Assembly (NCBI RefSeq): GCF_950101795.1
Contig: NZ_CATNLZ010000036.1
Coordinates: 107,844 to 171,843 of the forward strand
Direction: 5' to 3'
DNA: 64,000 bases
Origin: Nocardioides sp. T2.26MG-1
GTDB taxonomy: Bacteria; Actinomycetota; Actinomycetes; Propionibacteriales; Nocardioidaceae
Shown in pieces: positions 51,588 through 61,200 of this stretch. The position numbers and the translations under genes are program-made. How positions within the stretch are numbered: position 1 is the stretch's first letter; each line of letters begins with the position of its first letter. The notes below the pieces were generated by a model, which saw nothing but the letters and a program-made list of their open reading frames with translations, had not been told where the DNA came from and ran no database searches.

Positions 51588-54500
51588 TCAGCCCCCGGCG
51601 GAGGCCTCCACCTGACCGGCCCCGGTGATCGGCGTGATCCAGGACCGGTGGGTCGTGCTGTTCTTGGTGATCGCCAGGAGCTCGTCCATGTGCGGCTCGA
51701 GACCCGTCACCTTGTCGAGCGGCACACCCACGATGAGCTGGAACCCGAGCCCCCGCCAGGCCTGGACGGCGCGGCCGGCGAACTCGGAGTCGGCCTTCAC
51801 GAACCCCTCGTCGAGGAAGACCGGAGCGAACCGCGGGCGGGACCGCATCTCGTCGCCGAGCCGGAAGCGCAGCGCCGAGCCGACGATGAACGCGACCAGC
51901 TCCTGGCTCTCCCCGCCGCTCTTCTCCCCCAGCGTCCGGTACGTCGCGCGCAGCTCGCCGGTGAGGTGGTCGTAGCGCTCGGCGCTGACCTCGACGTGGC
52001 GGCGTACGTCGAGCAGGCGGTCGCGGTCGGTCAGCACGGCCGTCGCCCCCCCGACCTGGCTGGGCTTGCGGAGCTGCTGCATGAACCTGCTGAGCTCGGT
52101 GAACCGCTTCTCCATCAGCTCCTCGCCCAGGTCCGTGGTCGATCCCGATGAGAGCGCGCGGAGGTCCTTCATGAACGCCTGGACGTGGGCCGGCGCCAGC
52201 CGACGCAGCCGGATCCGGAGCCGGTCGTGGGAGGAGCCGAACTCGAGACGACGCAGGATCGCGTTGATCGGCTCGAGCCGGTCCTCGATCTCCTCGATCG
52301 AGGCCGCCATCGCTCCGACGAGGGGCACGAGGTCCTGCCCGCTCCACTCGGTGAGCCGCCGGCGCCACTCGGAGCGGCGGGCCGCGAGGCCCTTGCCCCG
52401 GATGTCGTCGAGGATCCGGGCGTAGTCGGGGAAGGACTCCGCGGTCAGCCCGAGGTTGGGCGAGTCCCACTGGAACTTGTACATCCGGAAGATCGCGGTC
52501 AGCTCGTCGTCGACGCGCCGGATCTCGGCCTCGGCGTCGGCCACCGCGTCCCGCAGCCGGCCGGCGAGCCGCTGCGAGGTCTCGGGGAAGCGCTCGAGGT
52601 CCTCGGGATCGGCGGGGGCGGCGGCCTCGGCGAAGTCCCGGGCCAGCGCGGCCTCCTGCTCGTCGCTGATCACGACGCGGCCGGTCGTCTCCATCGCCTG
52701 GAGCCGGTCCTTCACGTGGTCCTCGGCGTCGACCAGGTCGCCGTGCGCGGTGTTCAGCTCCCGCTGACGCTGCTCCAGGGCGAAGCGGGCACGACGGGTC
52801 TCCTCCAGCCGGACCTCGAGACCGTCGATCTGCGACTCGAGGGCCCGCAGCTGGTCGTCGGCGCCGAGGATCTCGGTCCGACGGTGCTCGAGCTCGGCGA
52901 TCCGGCGGTCGCTGCCGTCGACGTCGAGGTCGTCGAAGCGGGCGGCCGCGACGGCGTCGTACGACACCCGCTGCTGCTCGAGCATCCGTGCCTGCCGGTC
53001 GAGCTCGGCGACCTCGCCGGCGATCGTGTCGAGCTGCTCCTCGAGGCCGACCAGCTCGGCGTCGACCTCGGCGATCGCGTCGGCGTTGGAGAAGCCGATG
53101 ATGTTGCGCGACTCCTGGCGACCGTGGGCACCGCGGCGACCGTTGCGCGTCTGCCCCGCGACGGTGACCCGGAAGCCCGGGCCGGCAAGGCCGTCGGCGG
53201 ACTCCACGCACAGCGCGTTGCGGGCCGGGGCGCCGACGTGGGCCTGGACCCAGCCCGAGAACGGCGAGTCCTGGTAGAGCAGCTTGCCCGCGACCCGCTC
53301 GGGGTCGGTGGGGCCCAGGTCGGGCAGGTCGAGCTCGGCGCCCTCGAACGTGAGCCGGCCGCGCAGGCGCAGCCCGTCGATGGCCGTGGAGAACTGCTCG
53401 AGCCGGTCCAGCGGCACGAGCATCGTCCGGGCGCTGGCGCCGAGGACGGTCTCGATCGCCCCGCGCCAGCGGGCCTCCTCGGGCGCGACGTCGATCAGCT
53501 CGGCGACGAACGGCAGCTCGTCGGCGCCGAGCCCACTGGCCTCGGCGACCTCGGCGCGCAGCTCGTGCAGGCGGGCGGGCACCCGGCCGGCGCGGATCTC
53601 CAGTGAGTCGCGCTCGCGGCGCAGCTCGGCCTGGCGGTCGCTGAGCGGGAACTGCCGGCGCAGTGCCGCGTCGCGCTGCTGCCGGATCCGCTCCTGGTCG
53701 CGCTGCCAGCCGGCGAGCCACTGCCGCGCGTGCAGCTGGAGCACCGCGAACGACTCGGCCGACATCAGCGCGTCGGCCACGTCGGGCGCCGAGGCGTCGG
53801 CCACGTCGACGAGCGGCAGGATCCGCTCCTGCAGGACCGCGCGGCGGCCGAGCCGGTCCTCGCGGACCACCTGCTCCTGCTCCAGCGACAGCGCGAGCGC
53901 CTGGAGGGTCGATCCCCCGGCCGCGCGGTGCGCCTGCTTCGCCGCCTCGAGGTCGGCCACGAGGTCGCGCTCGGTGGACGCCGTCGCGGCGAGCTCGTCG
54001 GCGGTCGAGGCCCGGTCGTCACGGTTGCGGGCGACCGCGGCCTCGATCAGGCGCAGGTGGGTGCGGAGCAGCCAGAGCCGCAGCGGCGTGTCGCCGCCGA
54101 GGGTGACGCCGTACGAGTCGAGCTCCGCGAGCCGTCGCGCCGCCACGCCCCGGCGCTCGTGGAGCCCCCCGATCGGCTCGAGCAGCTGGAGCTTCTGCTC
54201 CTCGGTGCGCATCGCGGAGTAGGCCGTCTCGAGGTCGTCGAAGTGCTCGATGGCGCGGTCCGCGGCGGCGTACGTCGACGGCCGCTCGAGCACCATCTCC
54301 TTGTAGAGCTCGTCGACACTGCGGACCTGGTTGCCGGCCTGGATCCGGGCCAGCAGCCGCAGCGCCTTCGCCCCGTCGCCGTTGGCGCCGATGCCGAGCC
54401 GGGCGTGCAGGACGGCGGAGTACTCGGCGTAGGTGCGGTGCACCCGGATGCCGGGCAGGAGCTTCTTCAGGGTGTTGGCGTGGAAGCGCTCGGGCACCGC

Positions 54501-55070
54501 GGCCTCGAGCGCGTCCAGCGCGACCGCGCCCTCGTGGGTGGCCAGCTGCATCTGCACGTCGGCCGGGCGGGTCGCGCGCCGCGGCACGTAGTAGGTGCGC
54601 AGCGCGGTGAAGAGCCCGCCCCGGTCGTTGACGAACGTCATCGCGATCGCGCCCCACGTGTCCGCACCCTTGCCGCGCAGGAGCTTCTCGACCGGACGTC
54701 CGGTGCGCGGGTCGTCGACCACGTCGACGGCGCCGCGCAGGTAGGACAGCAGGTTGCGCTGGCCGACGCTCCTGGCACGCCCTGCGACCGCGTCGTTGGA
54801 CGCGCCGTTGAACTTCGTGTCCGACGGCATCATCAGCGCCGTGTACGCGTCGAGGATCGTGCTCTTGCCCACTCCGGACGCCCCGGAGATCACCGTGGTG
54901 TCGCCGCGCAGCGGGACCGTGGTCAGGCCGCCGAAGCCGCCCCAGTTGACCAGTTGCAGCAGGGACGCGCGCCACTGCACGGTGTCGTCGGTGGGCGTGG
55001 CGACCTGCTGCCGCTCGAAGAGGCCCTCGGCGGACGCGGCCTCGATCTCGTCAACGGACATCGTCGTCAT
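51588..55070 (-). CDS. jetC: JetC/MksB SMC-like ATPase
   Basis: A 1160-residue SMC-like ATPase, the motor of Wadjet/MksBEF complexes. Walker A is GASGVGKST (residues 63-71), followed by long coiled-coil stretches. The C-terminal half has the signature EKSGGESQELVAFIVG and Walker B APVFLDEGFVKADSEFAGR. ATG 55070 overlaps the end of jetB by 20 bases. The complex would load on DNA with JetA and JetB and extrude loops; in full Wadjet systems a JetD subunit then cleaves small circular DNA. Confidence 0.92.
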   Translation of the reverse strand: MTTMSVDEIEAASAEGLFERQQVATPTDDTVQWRASLLQLVNWGGFGGLTTVPLRGDTTVISGASGVGKSTILDAYTALMMPSDTKFNGASNDAVAGRARSVGQRNLLSYLRGAVDVVDDPRTGRPVEKLLRGKGADTWGAIAMTFVNDRGGLFTALRTYYVPRRATRPADVQMQLATHEGAVALDALEAAVPERFHANTLKKLLPGIRVHRTYAEYSAVLHARLGIGANGDGAKALRLLARIQAGNQVRSVDELYKEMVLERPSTYAAADRAIEHFDDLETAYSAMRTEEQKLQLLEPIGGLHERRGVAARRLAELDSYGVTLGGDTPLRLWLLRTHLRLIEAAVARNRDDRASTADELAATASTERDLVADLEAAKQAHRAAGGSTLQALALSLEQEQVVREDRLGRRAVLQERILPLVDVADASAPDVADALMSAESFAVLQLHARQWLAGWQRDQERIRQQRDAALRRQFPLSDRQAELRRERDSLEIRAGRVPARLHELRAEVAEASGLGADELPFVAELIDVAPEEARWRGAIETVLGASARTMLVPLDRLEQFSTAIDGLRLRGRLTFEGAELDLPDLGPTDPERVAGKLLYQDSPFSGWVQAHVGAPARNALCVESADGLAGPGFRVTVAGQTRNGRRGAHGRQESRNIIGFSNADAIAEVDAELVGLEEQLDTIAGEVAELDRQARMLEQQRVSYDAVAAARFDDLDVDGSDRRIAELEHRRTEILGADDQLRALESQIDGLEVRLEETRRARFALEQRQRELNTAHGDLVDAEDHVKDRLQAMETTGRVVISDEQEAALARDFAEAAAPADPEDLERFPETSQRLAGRLRDAVADAEAEIRRVDDELTAIFRMYKFQWDSPNLGLTAESFPDYARILDDIRGKGLAARRSEWRRRLTEWSGQDLVPLVGAMAASIEEIEDRLEPINAILRRLEFGSSHDRLRIRLRRLAPAHVQAFMKDLRALSSGSTTDLGEELMEKRFTELSRFMQQLRKPSQVGGATAVLTDRDRLLDVRRHVEVSAERYDHLTGELRATYRTLGEKSGGESQELVAFIVGSALRFRLGDEMRSRPRFAPVFLDEGFVKADSEFAGRAVQAWRGLGFQLIVGVPLDKVTGLEPHMDELLAITKNSTTHRSWITPITGAGQVEASAGG

Positions 55071-55797
55071 CCCCCTGCGAGGTCGTCTCCGAGTCGCCGT
55101 CCTCGTCGAACAGGTCCGCCGGTACGTCGGGCTCCGGTGGTGCGTCCGTGCTGTTGGCGCGCTGTAGCGCCGCCAAGAGCTCCTGCAGCAGCTCGAGGGG
55201 AAGGAGCGGCTCCACCGCCTCGCTGATCTCGAACCGCTCGTCGGTCCCGGACCCGATGAGCAGGCCGGACTTGACGATGCTCGCGACGGCGTTGCGGGCG
55301 CGCTTCTCGTCGCCCGCCACATCGGTCGCGTGGGGCGGCCGGAAGCTCGCGACGTAGTCGACGAGGTCCTCGCGGTCGATGAACACCCGGGCGTCGCCGC
55401 TCGCCAGGCCCGCGCGCAGCCGGTCGCGCAGGTGGACCAGCACCAGCGTCTCCTCGCGGGACCAGGCCGCGTCGTAGAGCAGGGTCGGGAACCGGTCGCC
55501 CGCCTCGGCGGTCGCCTGCCGCTTCCAGGCGACCTCCCGGACGCGGTCGACCTGCAGGTCGAGGAAGAGGTCGTTGAGGCGGGAGCGGAGGACGCGCTCG
55601 TGCTCGACCAGGACCTGCCAGTCGCGCGCGTGCGTGCGGGCGCTGATGAAGCGCTGCTTGAGGAGGGTCACCAGGGCATGCCGCTGCGCGTACTCGAGGC
55701 CGCCCTCGTCGCCCTCGAACAGCGACACCGAGTCCTGGTCGAGGAGCTCCTCGAGGTCGGTCCCGGCAGCGGTCTCGGCGTGGGTGTCGACGCTCAT
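55051..55797 (-). CDS. jetB: JetB/MksE (DUF4194) subunit
   Basis: A 248-residue winged-helix kite subunit, DUF4194. Recognisable parts are YAQRHALVTLLKQRFIS, SRLNDLFLDLQVDRVREVAWK and FIDREDLVDYVASF; the tail is acidic (DLFDEDGDSET). ATG 55797 overlaps the jetA stop. It bridges JetA and the JetC coiled coils. Confidence 0.92.
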   Translation of the reverse strand: MSVDTHAETAAGTDLEELLDQDSVSLFEGDEGGLEYAQRHALVTLLKQRFISARTHARDWQVLVEHERVLRSRLNDLFLDLQVDRVREVAWKRQATAEAGDRFPTLLYDAAWSREETLVLVHLRDRLRAGLASGDARVFIDREDLVDYVASFRPPHATDVAGDEKRARNAVASIVKSGLLIGSGTDERFEISEAVEPLLPLELLQELLAALQRANSTDAPPEPDVPADLFDEDGDSETTSQGDDDDVR

Positions 55798-57305
55798 CGG
55801 CGGGTGTCCTTCTTCTCGCGCTTCTCGCGCTTCTCGCGCAGGTCGGGGTCGGGCAGCGGCGTGCGCGGCACGGCGAACGTACGGCGGGTCCCGTCCGCGC
55901 GGACCGCCACATAGGGCTCCGTCGCGTCGTCGGCCCGCCACTCCCGGTCGGCCGCGAGGTGCAGCAGGCCGAAGATCTCCACCGGACGCCGCAGCGAGGG
56001 CTCGAGCTCGTCGAAGAGCTCGCCGAGCGAGCTGACCGGGGTCAGGGAGACCAGCGCCTCGTCGAGGCGACGACGCAGCGAGGACAGCTTCGGTCCGCCC
56101 TGGGCCATGAGGTCCGCGAGCGCGAGGGGTGGGGCGTCGTCGGGGTCGGCCTGGCCGATCCGCTCGGGCAGCAGGTCGTCGGCGGGGTCGTGGAACCGCT
56201 CACGGAGGTGCTCGACGGCGGCGCGCGCCGGCAGCAGGGGCACGTCGTGCGCGGCCCGGGGCCCGGTGGTCGCCATCCACGTCATCAGCTCCGACTCCAC
56301 CTGCCGCAGGGTCTGCTCGAGCTCGCGGTCGCGGGCGGCGTCGTGGGAGACGATGTACTCCTTCAGCGTGGCCGTGACCCGGGACCGCTGGGCGAGCACC
56401 CGGTCGAGGCCGTCGCGCACCAGGCGCACCGTGCCCCGCACCTCGGCCCGGTCCGCGTCACTGATGATCCGGTCGGCGAGGGGGTGCTCCAGCAGCGCCG
56501 TCAGGTCCTCCCGCAGCTGGGTGACCAGCGCGTCGTCGCGCAGCAGCATGAACGCGCCCTCGAACGCCCGGCCCTCGTGGGTGGCCGTCATCAGCGCGTC
56601 GGCGCGCGCCAGGTAGTCGTCGATCACCTCGCCCGCGGGTCGGTCCTCGGCCCGGAACGCCGCCAGGATCTCGCCCCGGATCGTGGCGAACCGCTCCTCG
56701 ACGCGGGCGAAGTCACTCGGCAGAGCGGAGATCAGCGAGAGCAGCTCGGTGAAGCCCTCGAGCATGTAGTCCTCGGTGGCGCCCACCATGTCGGCGCCCT
56801 CGACCAGCCGGTCGCGCTCGAGCTGCAGCCGGGCGATCTCCTCGTTGAGGATGCTCACCCGCGCGGAGCGGTCGGGGTTGGCCTCGGAGTTGAAGCGGCG
56901 GACCGTCCCGAGGATGGTCGCGATCCGGTGCTCGCTCAACGTGGCCCGGTCGCGGGCGAGGTTCTTGACCAGCTCGAGGGCCTGCTGCGCGTGCGACGTC
57001 AACGCGTAGACCTCGCGGCCCGAGTCGTCGAGCGACCGCACCAGCCACTGACCCCGCATCCAGCGCTGGCAGATCTGGCTGCCCGTGCCGACCGGGACGT
57101 CCTGCTCCCCCGCGAGCCGGATCGCCGCGAGGTGCTCCTCGACCTGGGTGTGCAGGCGCGCCGTCGGGATCGGCCGGTTGTGGCGGCCGAAGGCCGCCCG
57201 GAAGATCGTGATCACCACCGGCGCCTGCCGCTGGTGGAGGAGCGTCAGGGTGGGCTGCGCGAACGCGCCCTTGACGCGCGCGAGCTCGCCCGCGATCTCG
57301 CTCAC
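55794..57305 (-). CDS. jetA: JetA/MksF (DUF3375) kleisin subunit
   Basis: A 503-residue DUF3375 protein, the kleisin of the complex. The start (ARVKGAFAQPTLTLLHQRQA) and GTGSQICQRWMRGQWLVRSL fit the family; the C-terminus ends in a charged KREKREKREKK run. GTG 57305 is preceded by GGGGGGAG. It is first of three overlapping genes. Confidence 0.92.
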   Translation of the reverse strand: MSEIAGELARVKGAFAQPTLTLLHQRQAPVVITIFRAAFGRHNRPIPTARLHTQVEEHLAAIRLAGEQDVPVGTGSQICQRWMRGQWLVRSLDDSGREVYALTSHAQQALELVKNLARDRATLSEHRIATILGTVRRFNSEANPDRSARVSILNEEIARLQLERDRLVEGADMVGATEDYMLEGFTELLSLISALPSDFARVEERFATIRGEILAAFRAEDRPAGEVIDDYLARADALMTATHEGRAFEGAFMLLRDDALVTQLREDLTALLEHPLADRIISDADRAEVRGTVRLVRDGLDRVLAQRSRVTATLKEYIVSHDAARDRELEQTLRQVESELMTWMATTGPRAAHDVPLLPARAAVEHLRERFHDPADDLLPERIGQADPDDAPPLALADLMAQGGPKLSSLRRRLDEALVSLTPVSSLGELFDELEPSLRRPVEIFGLLHLAADREWRADDATEPYVAVRADGTRRTFAVPRTPLPDPDLREKREKREKKDTRR

Positions 57306-57447
57306 TGCTGCTCCCCCCTGGTCCCTCCCTGCGTCTTCGGAGCGCCAAGCATCGCAAAGGTCACCGACAGCGCGAAAAGGGGACTCCCCCTCGCGGCGAC
57401 CGAGCGGGGTCCGTGTGGCCCCGGACCGGGCCGGGTACCGGCCGGCC

Positions 57448-58062
57448 ATGCCGACGTCATTGCGCGCCCTCGTCCTGAACTGCACCCTCAAGCACGCACC
57501 CGCCGACTCCAGTGCGGAGCTGCTCGCCACCGAGGTCATCGCCGCGCTCGCGCGGCATGACGTCGAGAGCACGCTGGTCCGGGTGGTCGACCACGACGTC
57601 CGGTTCGGCGTCTCCGCCGACGAGGGCGACGGCGACGAGTGGCCCACCATCCGGGAGCAGGTCCTCGCTGCCGACATCTTGGTGCTGGCCACGCCGATCT
57701 GGATGGGCCAGCCCTCCTCGGTGTGCAAGATGGTGCTCGAGCGGCTCGACGCGGAGATCAGCGAGACCGACGACGAGGGCCGGATGGTGACGTTCGGCAA
57801 GGTCGCCGGCGTGGCCGTCGTCGGCAACGAGGACGGCGCCCACCACGTCTCGGCCGAGCTCTACCAGGCGCTCAACGACACCGGGTTCACCATCCCCGCG
57901 AACGCCGTGACCTACTGGGTCGGCGAGGCGATGCAGTCCACCGACTACCGCGACGTCGACCCGCGTCCCGAGAAGACCGCCTCGACCACGAGCGTCCTGG
58001 CCGCCAACGCGGCGCACCTGGCCCGGCTGCTGAGGTCCGAGCCGTACCCGCCCGCGGGCTGA
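57448..58062 (+). CDS. Flavodoxin-fold NAD(P)H:FMN reductase-like protein
   Basis: A 204-residue flavodoxin-like protein (LRALVLNCTLKHAPADSSAE for FMN phosphate binding, and LATPIWMGQPSSVCKMVLER). It probably reduces a quinone or flavin substrate. It is divergent from jetA and separate from the cobalamin operon that begins 50 bases later; whether it has a link to B12 (for example flavin-dependent cobalt reduction) is a guess. Confidence 0.85.
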   Translation: MPTSLRALVLNCTLKHAPADSSAELLATEVIAALARHDVESTLVRVVDHDVRFGVSADEGDGDEWPTIREQVLAADILVLATPIWMGQPSSVCKMVLERLDAEISETDDEGRMVTFGKVAGVAVVGNEDGAHHVSAELYQALNDTGFTIPANAVTYWVGEAMQSTDYRDVDPRPEKTASTTSVLAANAAHLARLLRSEPYPPAG

Positions 58063-58111
58063 GCGGCCCCACGCGACGCGGGCGGCTGCCGTAGGCTGCG
58101 GCCACGCCCTT

Positions 58112-58200
58112 GGCACAGGAACCCGGTGAGACTCCGGGGCGGTTCCGCCACTGTGACGCAGCCCGAGAGGGCCGCCAGCCAGACACTGACCTGGGGTTCG
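58112..58200 (+). promoter_or_regulatory. Cobalamin riboswitch
   Basis: The leader carries the cobalamin aptamer core: GAACCCGGTGAGACTCCGGG, then GGTTCCGCCACTGTGAC and the B12-box-like GCCAGCCAGAC. After it a short hairpin (CGGGG-CGAGAA-CCCCG, about 58216-58231) lies right before the Shine-Dalgarno GGAGGAGG of cobN. This fits translational control by ribosome-site sequestration when B12 is plentiful. Confidence 0.88.
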
Positions 58201-58247
58201 ATCCGACCGCTAGACGGGGCGAGAACCCCGGAGGAGGAACCCCGGCC

Positions 58248-61200
58248 ATGGCTGTGCCGACCCACGCGTCCACCCGCATCTGTCTGCTGTCCACGTCCGA
58301 CACCGACCTGCTCTCGGCGCGGGCCAGCGGCGCGGCGTACGTGCTGGCGAACCCTGCCCGGTCGCTCCCGGCTCTCGATGATGTCGACCTGGTCGTCGTC
58401 CGGTTGCTGGGCTCACCGCACGACCTGGAGCCGTGGCGCGACCGGATCTTCGACGGCGGCCGGCCGGTCGTGGTGCTGGGTGGCGAGGCGCAGCCGAGCG
58501 CGGAGCTGATGGAGCTCTCGAGCATCCCGATCGGCATCGCCGCGGAGGCGCACCGCTACCTCGCCGAGGGCGGGCCCGCGAACCTGGCGCAGCTGCACGC
58601 GTTCCTCTCCGACACCGTGCTGCTGACCGGCAATGGCTTCGAGCCGCCCGCGGTGATCCCGTCGTGGGGGTACGCCGAGCGCGGTGGTTTCGAGGCCTCA
58701 ACCACCGGAGCGCCGCTGCCGCGGGTCGGGATCCTCTACTACCGGGCGCACCAGGCCAGCGGCAACACGGAGTTCGCGCACGCGCTGGCCGACGCCGTGG
58801 ACGCGACCGAGCGGGCGGTCGGCGTACCGATCTTCGCCGGGTCGCTGCGCAGCGCGCCCGACGACCTCTTCGAGGCGCTCGGCACCCTCGACGCGCTGGT
58901 CGTCACGGTGCTCGCGGCCGGCGGCAGCGTGCCGGCGTCGGTCAGCGCCGGCGGCGACGACGAGACCTGGGACGTGGAGCGGATCGCCGCGCTCGACATC
59001 CCTGTCCTGCAAGGGCTCTGCCTCACCAGCGGCCGCGCGGAGTGGGAGGCGAGCGACGACGGCGTCACCCCGCTCGACTCCGCCAACCAGATCGCGATCC
59101 CGGAGTTCGACGGGCGGATCATCACGGTCCCGTTCTCGTTCAAGGAGATCGACCGCGACGGGCTCCCCCGCTACGTCGCCGACGCCGAGCGCTGCCGGCG
59201 GGTGGCCGCGATCGCGGTCAACCACGCGCGATTGCGGCACGTGCCGAACGCCGAGAAGAAGGTCGCGCTCGTGCTGTCGGCGTACCCCACCAAGCACGCG
59301 CGGATCGGCAACGCCGTCGGCCTCGACACCCCGGTGTCGACGATCCGATTGCTGCGCCGGATGCGCGATGCGGGCTACGACCTCGGCGAGCCGGGCGCGG
59401 TGCCGGGGCTCGACCTCGAGGGAGACGCCGAGGCCGGCGACGCCCTCATCCACGCGATGATCGCGGCCGGCGGCCAGGACGAGGAGTGGCTGACCGCGGG
59501 CCAGCTCACCGACGCCCACGTCCGCATCACCGCAGAGCAGTACGCCGCGTGGACCGCTGACCTGCCGAGCGCGTTGCGCGAGGAGATGACGCAGGCCTGG
59601 GGCGAGGCGCCGGGCAGCCTGTTCGTCAACGACGACGGGGAGATCGTGCTGGCAACGCTGGTCGCCGGCAACGTGGTGCTGATGATCCAGCCGCCGCGCG
59701 GCTTCGGGGAGAACCCGGTCGCGATCTACCACGACCCCGACCTGGCGCCCACCCACCACTACCTCGCGGCCTACCGCTGGTTGGAGGCCCCCGAGGCGGA
59801 GGGCGGCTTCGGCGCGCACGCGGTCGTGCACGTCGGCAAGCACGGCTCGCTGGAGTGGCTGCCGGGCAAGAACGCCGCGCTCTCCCCCGGGTGCGGCACC
59901 GACGCCGCGCTCGGCAGCCTGCCGCTGTTCTACCCGTTCCTGGTCAACGACCCCGGCGAGGGCGCGCAGGCCAAGCGCCGCGCGCACGCCACGATCATCG
60001 ACCACCTGGTCCCGCCGATGGCGCGCGCGGAGACGTACGGCGACATCGCGCGGCTGGAGCAGCTGCTCGACGAGTACGGCAACATCGCAGCGATGGACCC
60101 GGCCAAGCTGCCGGCGATCCGCGGTGAGATCTGGGCGTTGATGCGGGCCGCCGAGCTGCACCGCGACCTGGGGCTGGACGAGCGCCCCGAGGACGACGAC
60201 TTCGACGACTTCATCCTGCACGTGGACGGCTGGCTCTGCGAGATCAAGGACGTGCAGATCCGCGACGGCCTGCACGTGCTGGGCCAGGCGCCAACCGGCG
60301 AGGCGCGGGTCAACCTGGTGCTCGCGATCCTGCGCGCCTCGCAGGTGTGGGGCGGGGTCGGCGACGCGGTGACCGGCCTGCGCGCCGCGCTCGGTCTCAC
60401 CGAGGGCGCCGCGACCGCGACCGTCGATGCCTACGAGGAGCAGGCCCGCGCGCTGGTCGTGGCCATGGAGGCGGCCGGCTGGGACCCGGCCGTCGCGGAC
60501 ACCCTGCACGACGACCCGGCGGTCCGGCGGGTGCTGCGCTTCGCCGCCACCGAGGTGGTCCCCCGCCTCGCCGGGACCGGCGCCGAGATCGACACCCTGC
60601 TGCACGCCCTCGACGGCGGGTACGTCGCGGCCGGGCCGTCCGGGTCGCCGCTGCGCGGGCTGGTCAACGTGCTGCCGACCGGACGGAACTTCTACACCGT
60701 CGACCCGCGGGCGATCCCGTCGCGGCTCGCGTGGCAGACCGGCCAGGCGATGGCGGAGTCGCTGGTGCAGCGCTACCTCGACGAGACCGGGGAGCACCCG
60801 ACCTCGGTGGGGCTCTCGGTGTGGGGCACCAGCGCCATGCGGACCTCCGGCGACGACGTGGCCGAGGTGCTGGCCCTGCTCGGCGTCCGCCCCGAGTGGG
60901 ACGAGATGTCGCGCCGGGTCAACCACCTGGCCGTGATCGACCTGGCCGAGCTCGGTCGCCCGCGCATCGACGTCACCGTGCGGATCTCGGGGTTCTTCCG
61001 CGACGCGTTCCCCCACGTCGTCGCGATGCTCGACGACGCCGTGCAGCTGGTGGCGGATCTCGACGAGCCCGACGAGCTGAACTTCGTGCGCGCCCACGCC
61101 CGCGCCGACCTGGCCGAGCACGGTGACGCCCGGCGCGCGACCACGCGGATCTTCGGCTCCAAGCCGGGGTCGTACGGCGCGGGCATCCTCCAGGTCGTCG

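Noticed and set aside
52185..53606. Long plus-strand open frame opposite jetC
   Set aside because: Low-complexity Glu/Val/Gly-rich translation typical of antisense high-GC frames; no start signal.
50845..53721. A 958-codon open frame overlapping jetC and the dehydratase on the same strand in another frame
   Set aside because: Arg/Pro/Ala-rich shadow of high-GC coding DNA; JetC and the dehydratase have clear domains and overlapping starts.
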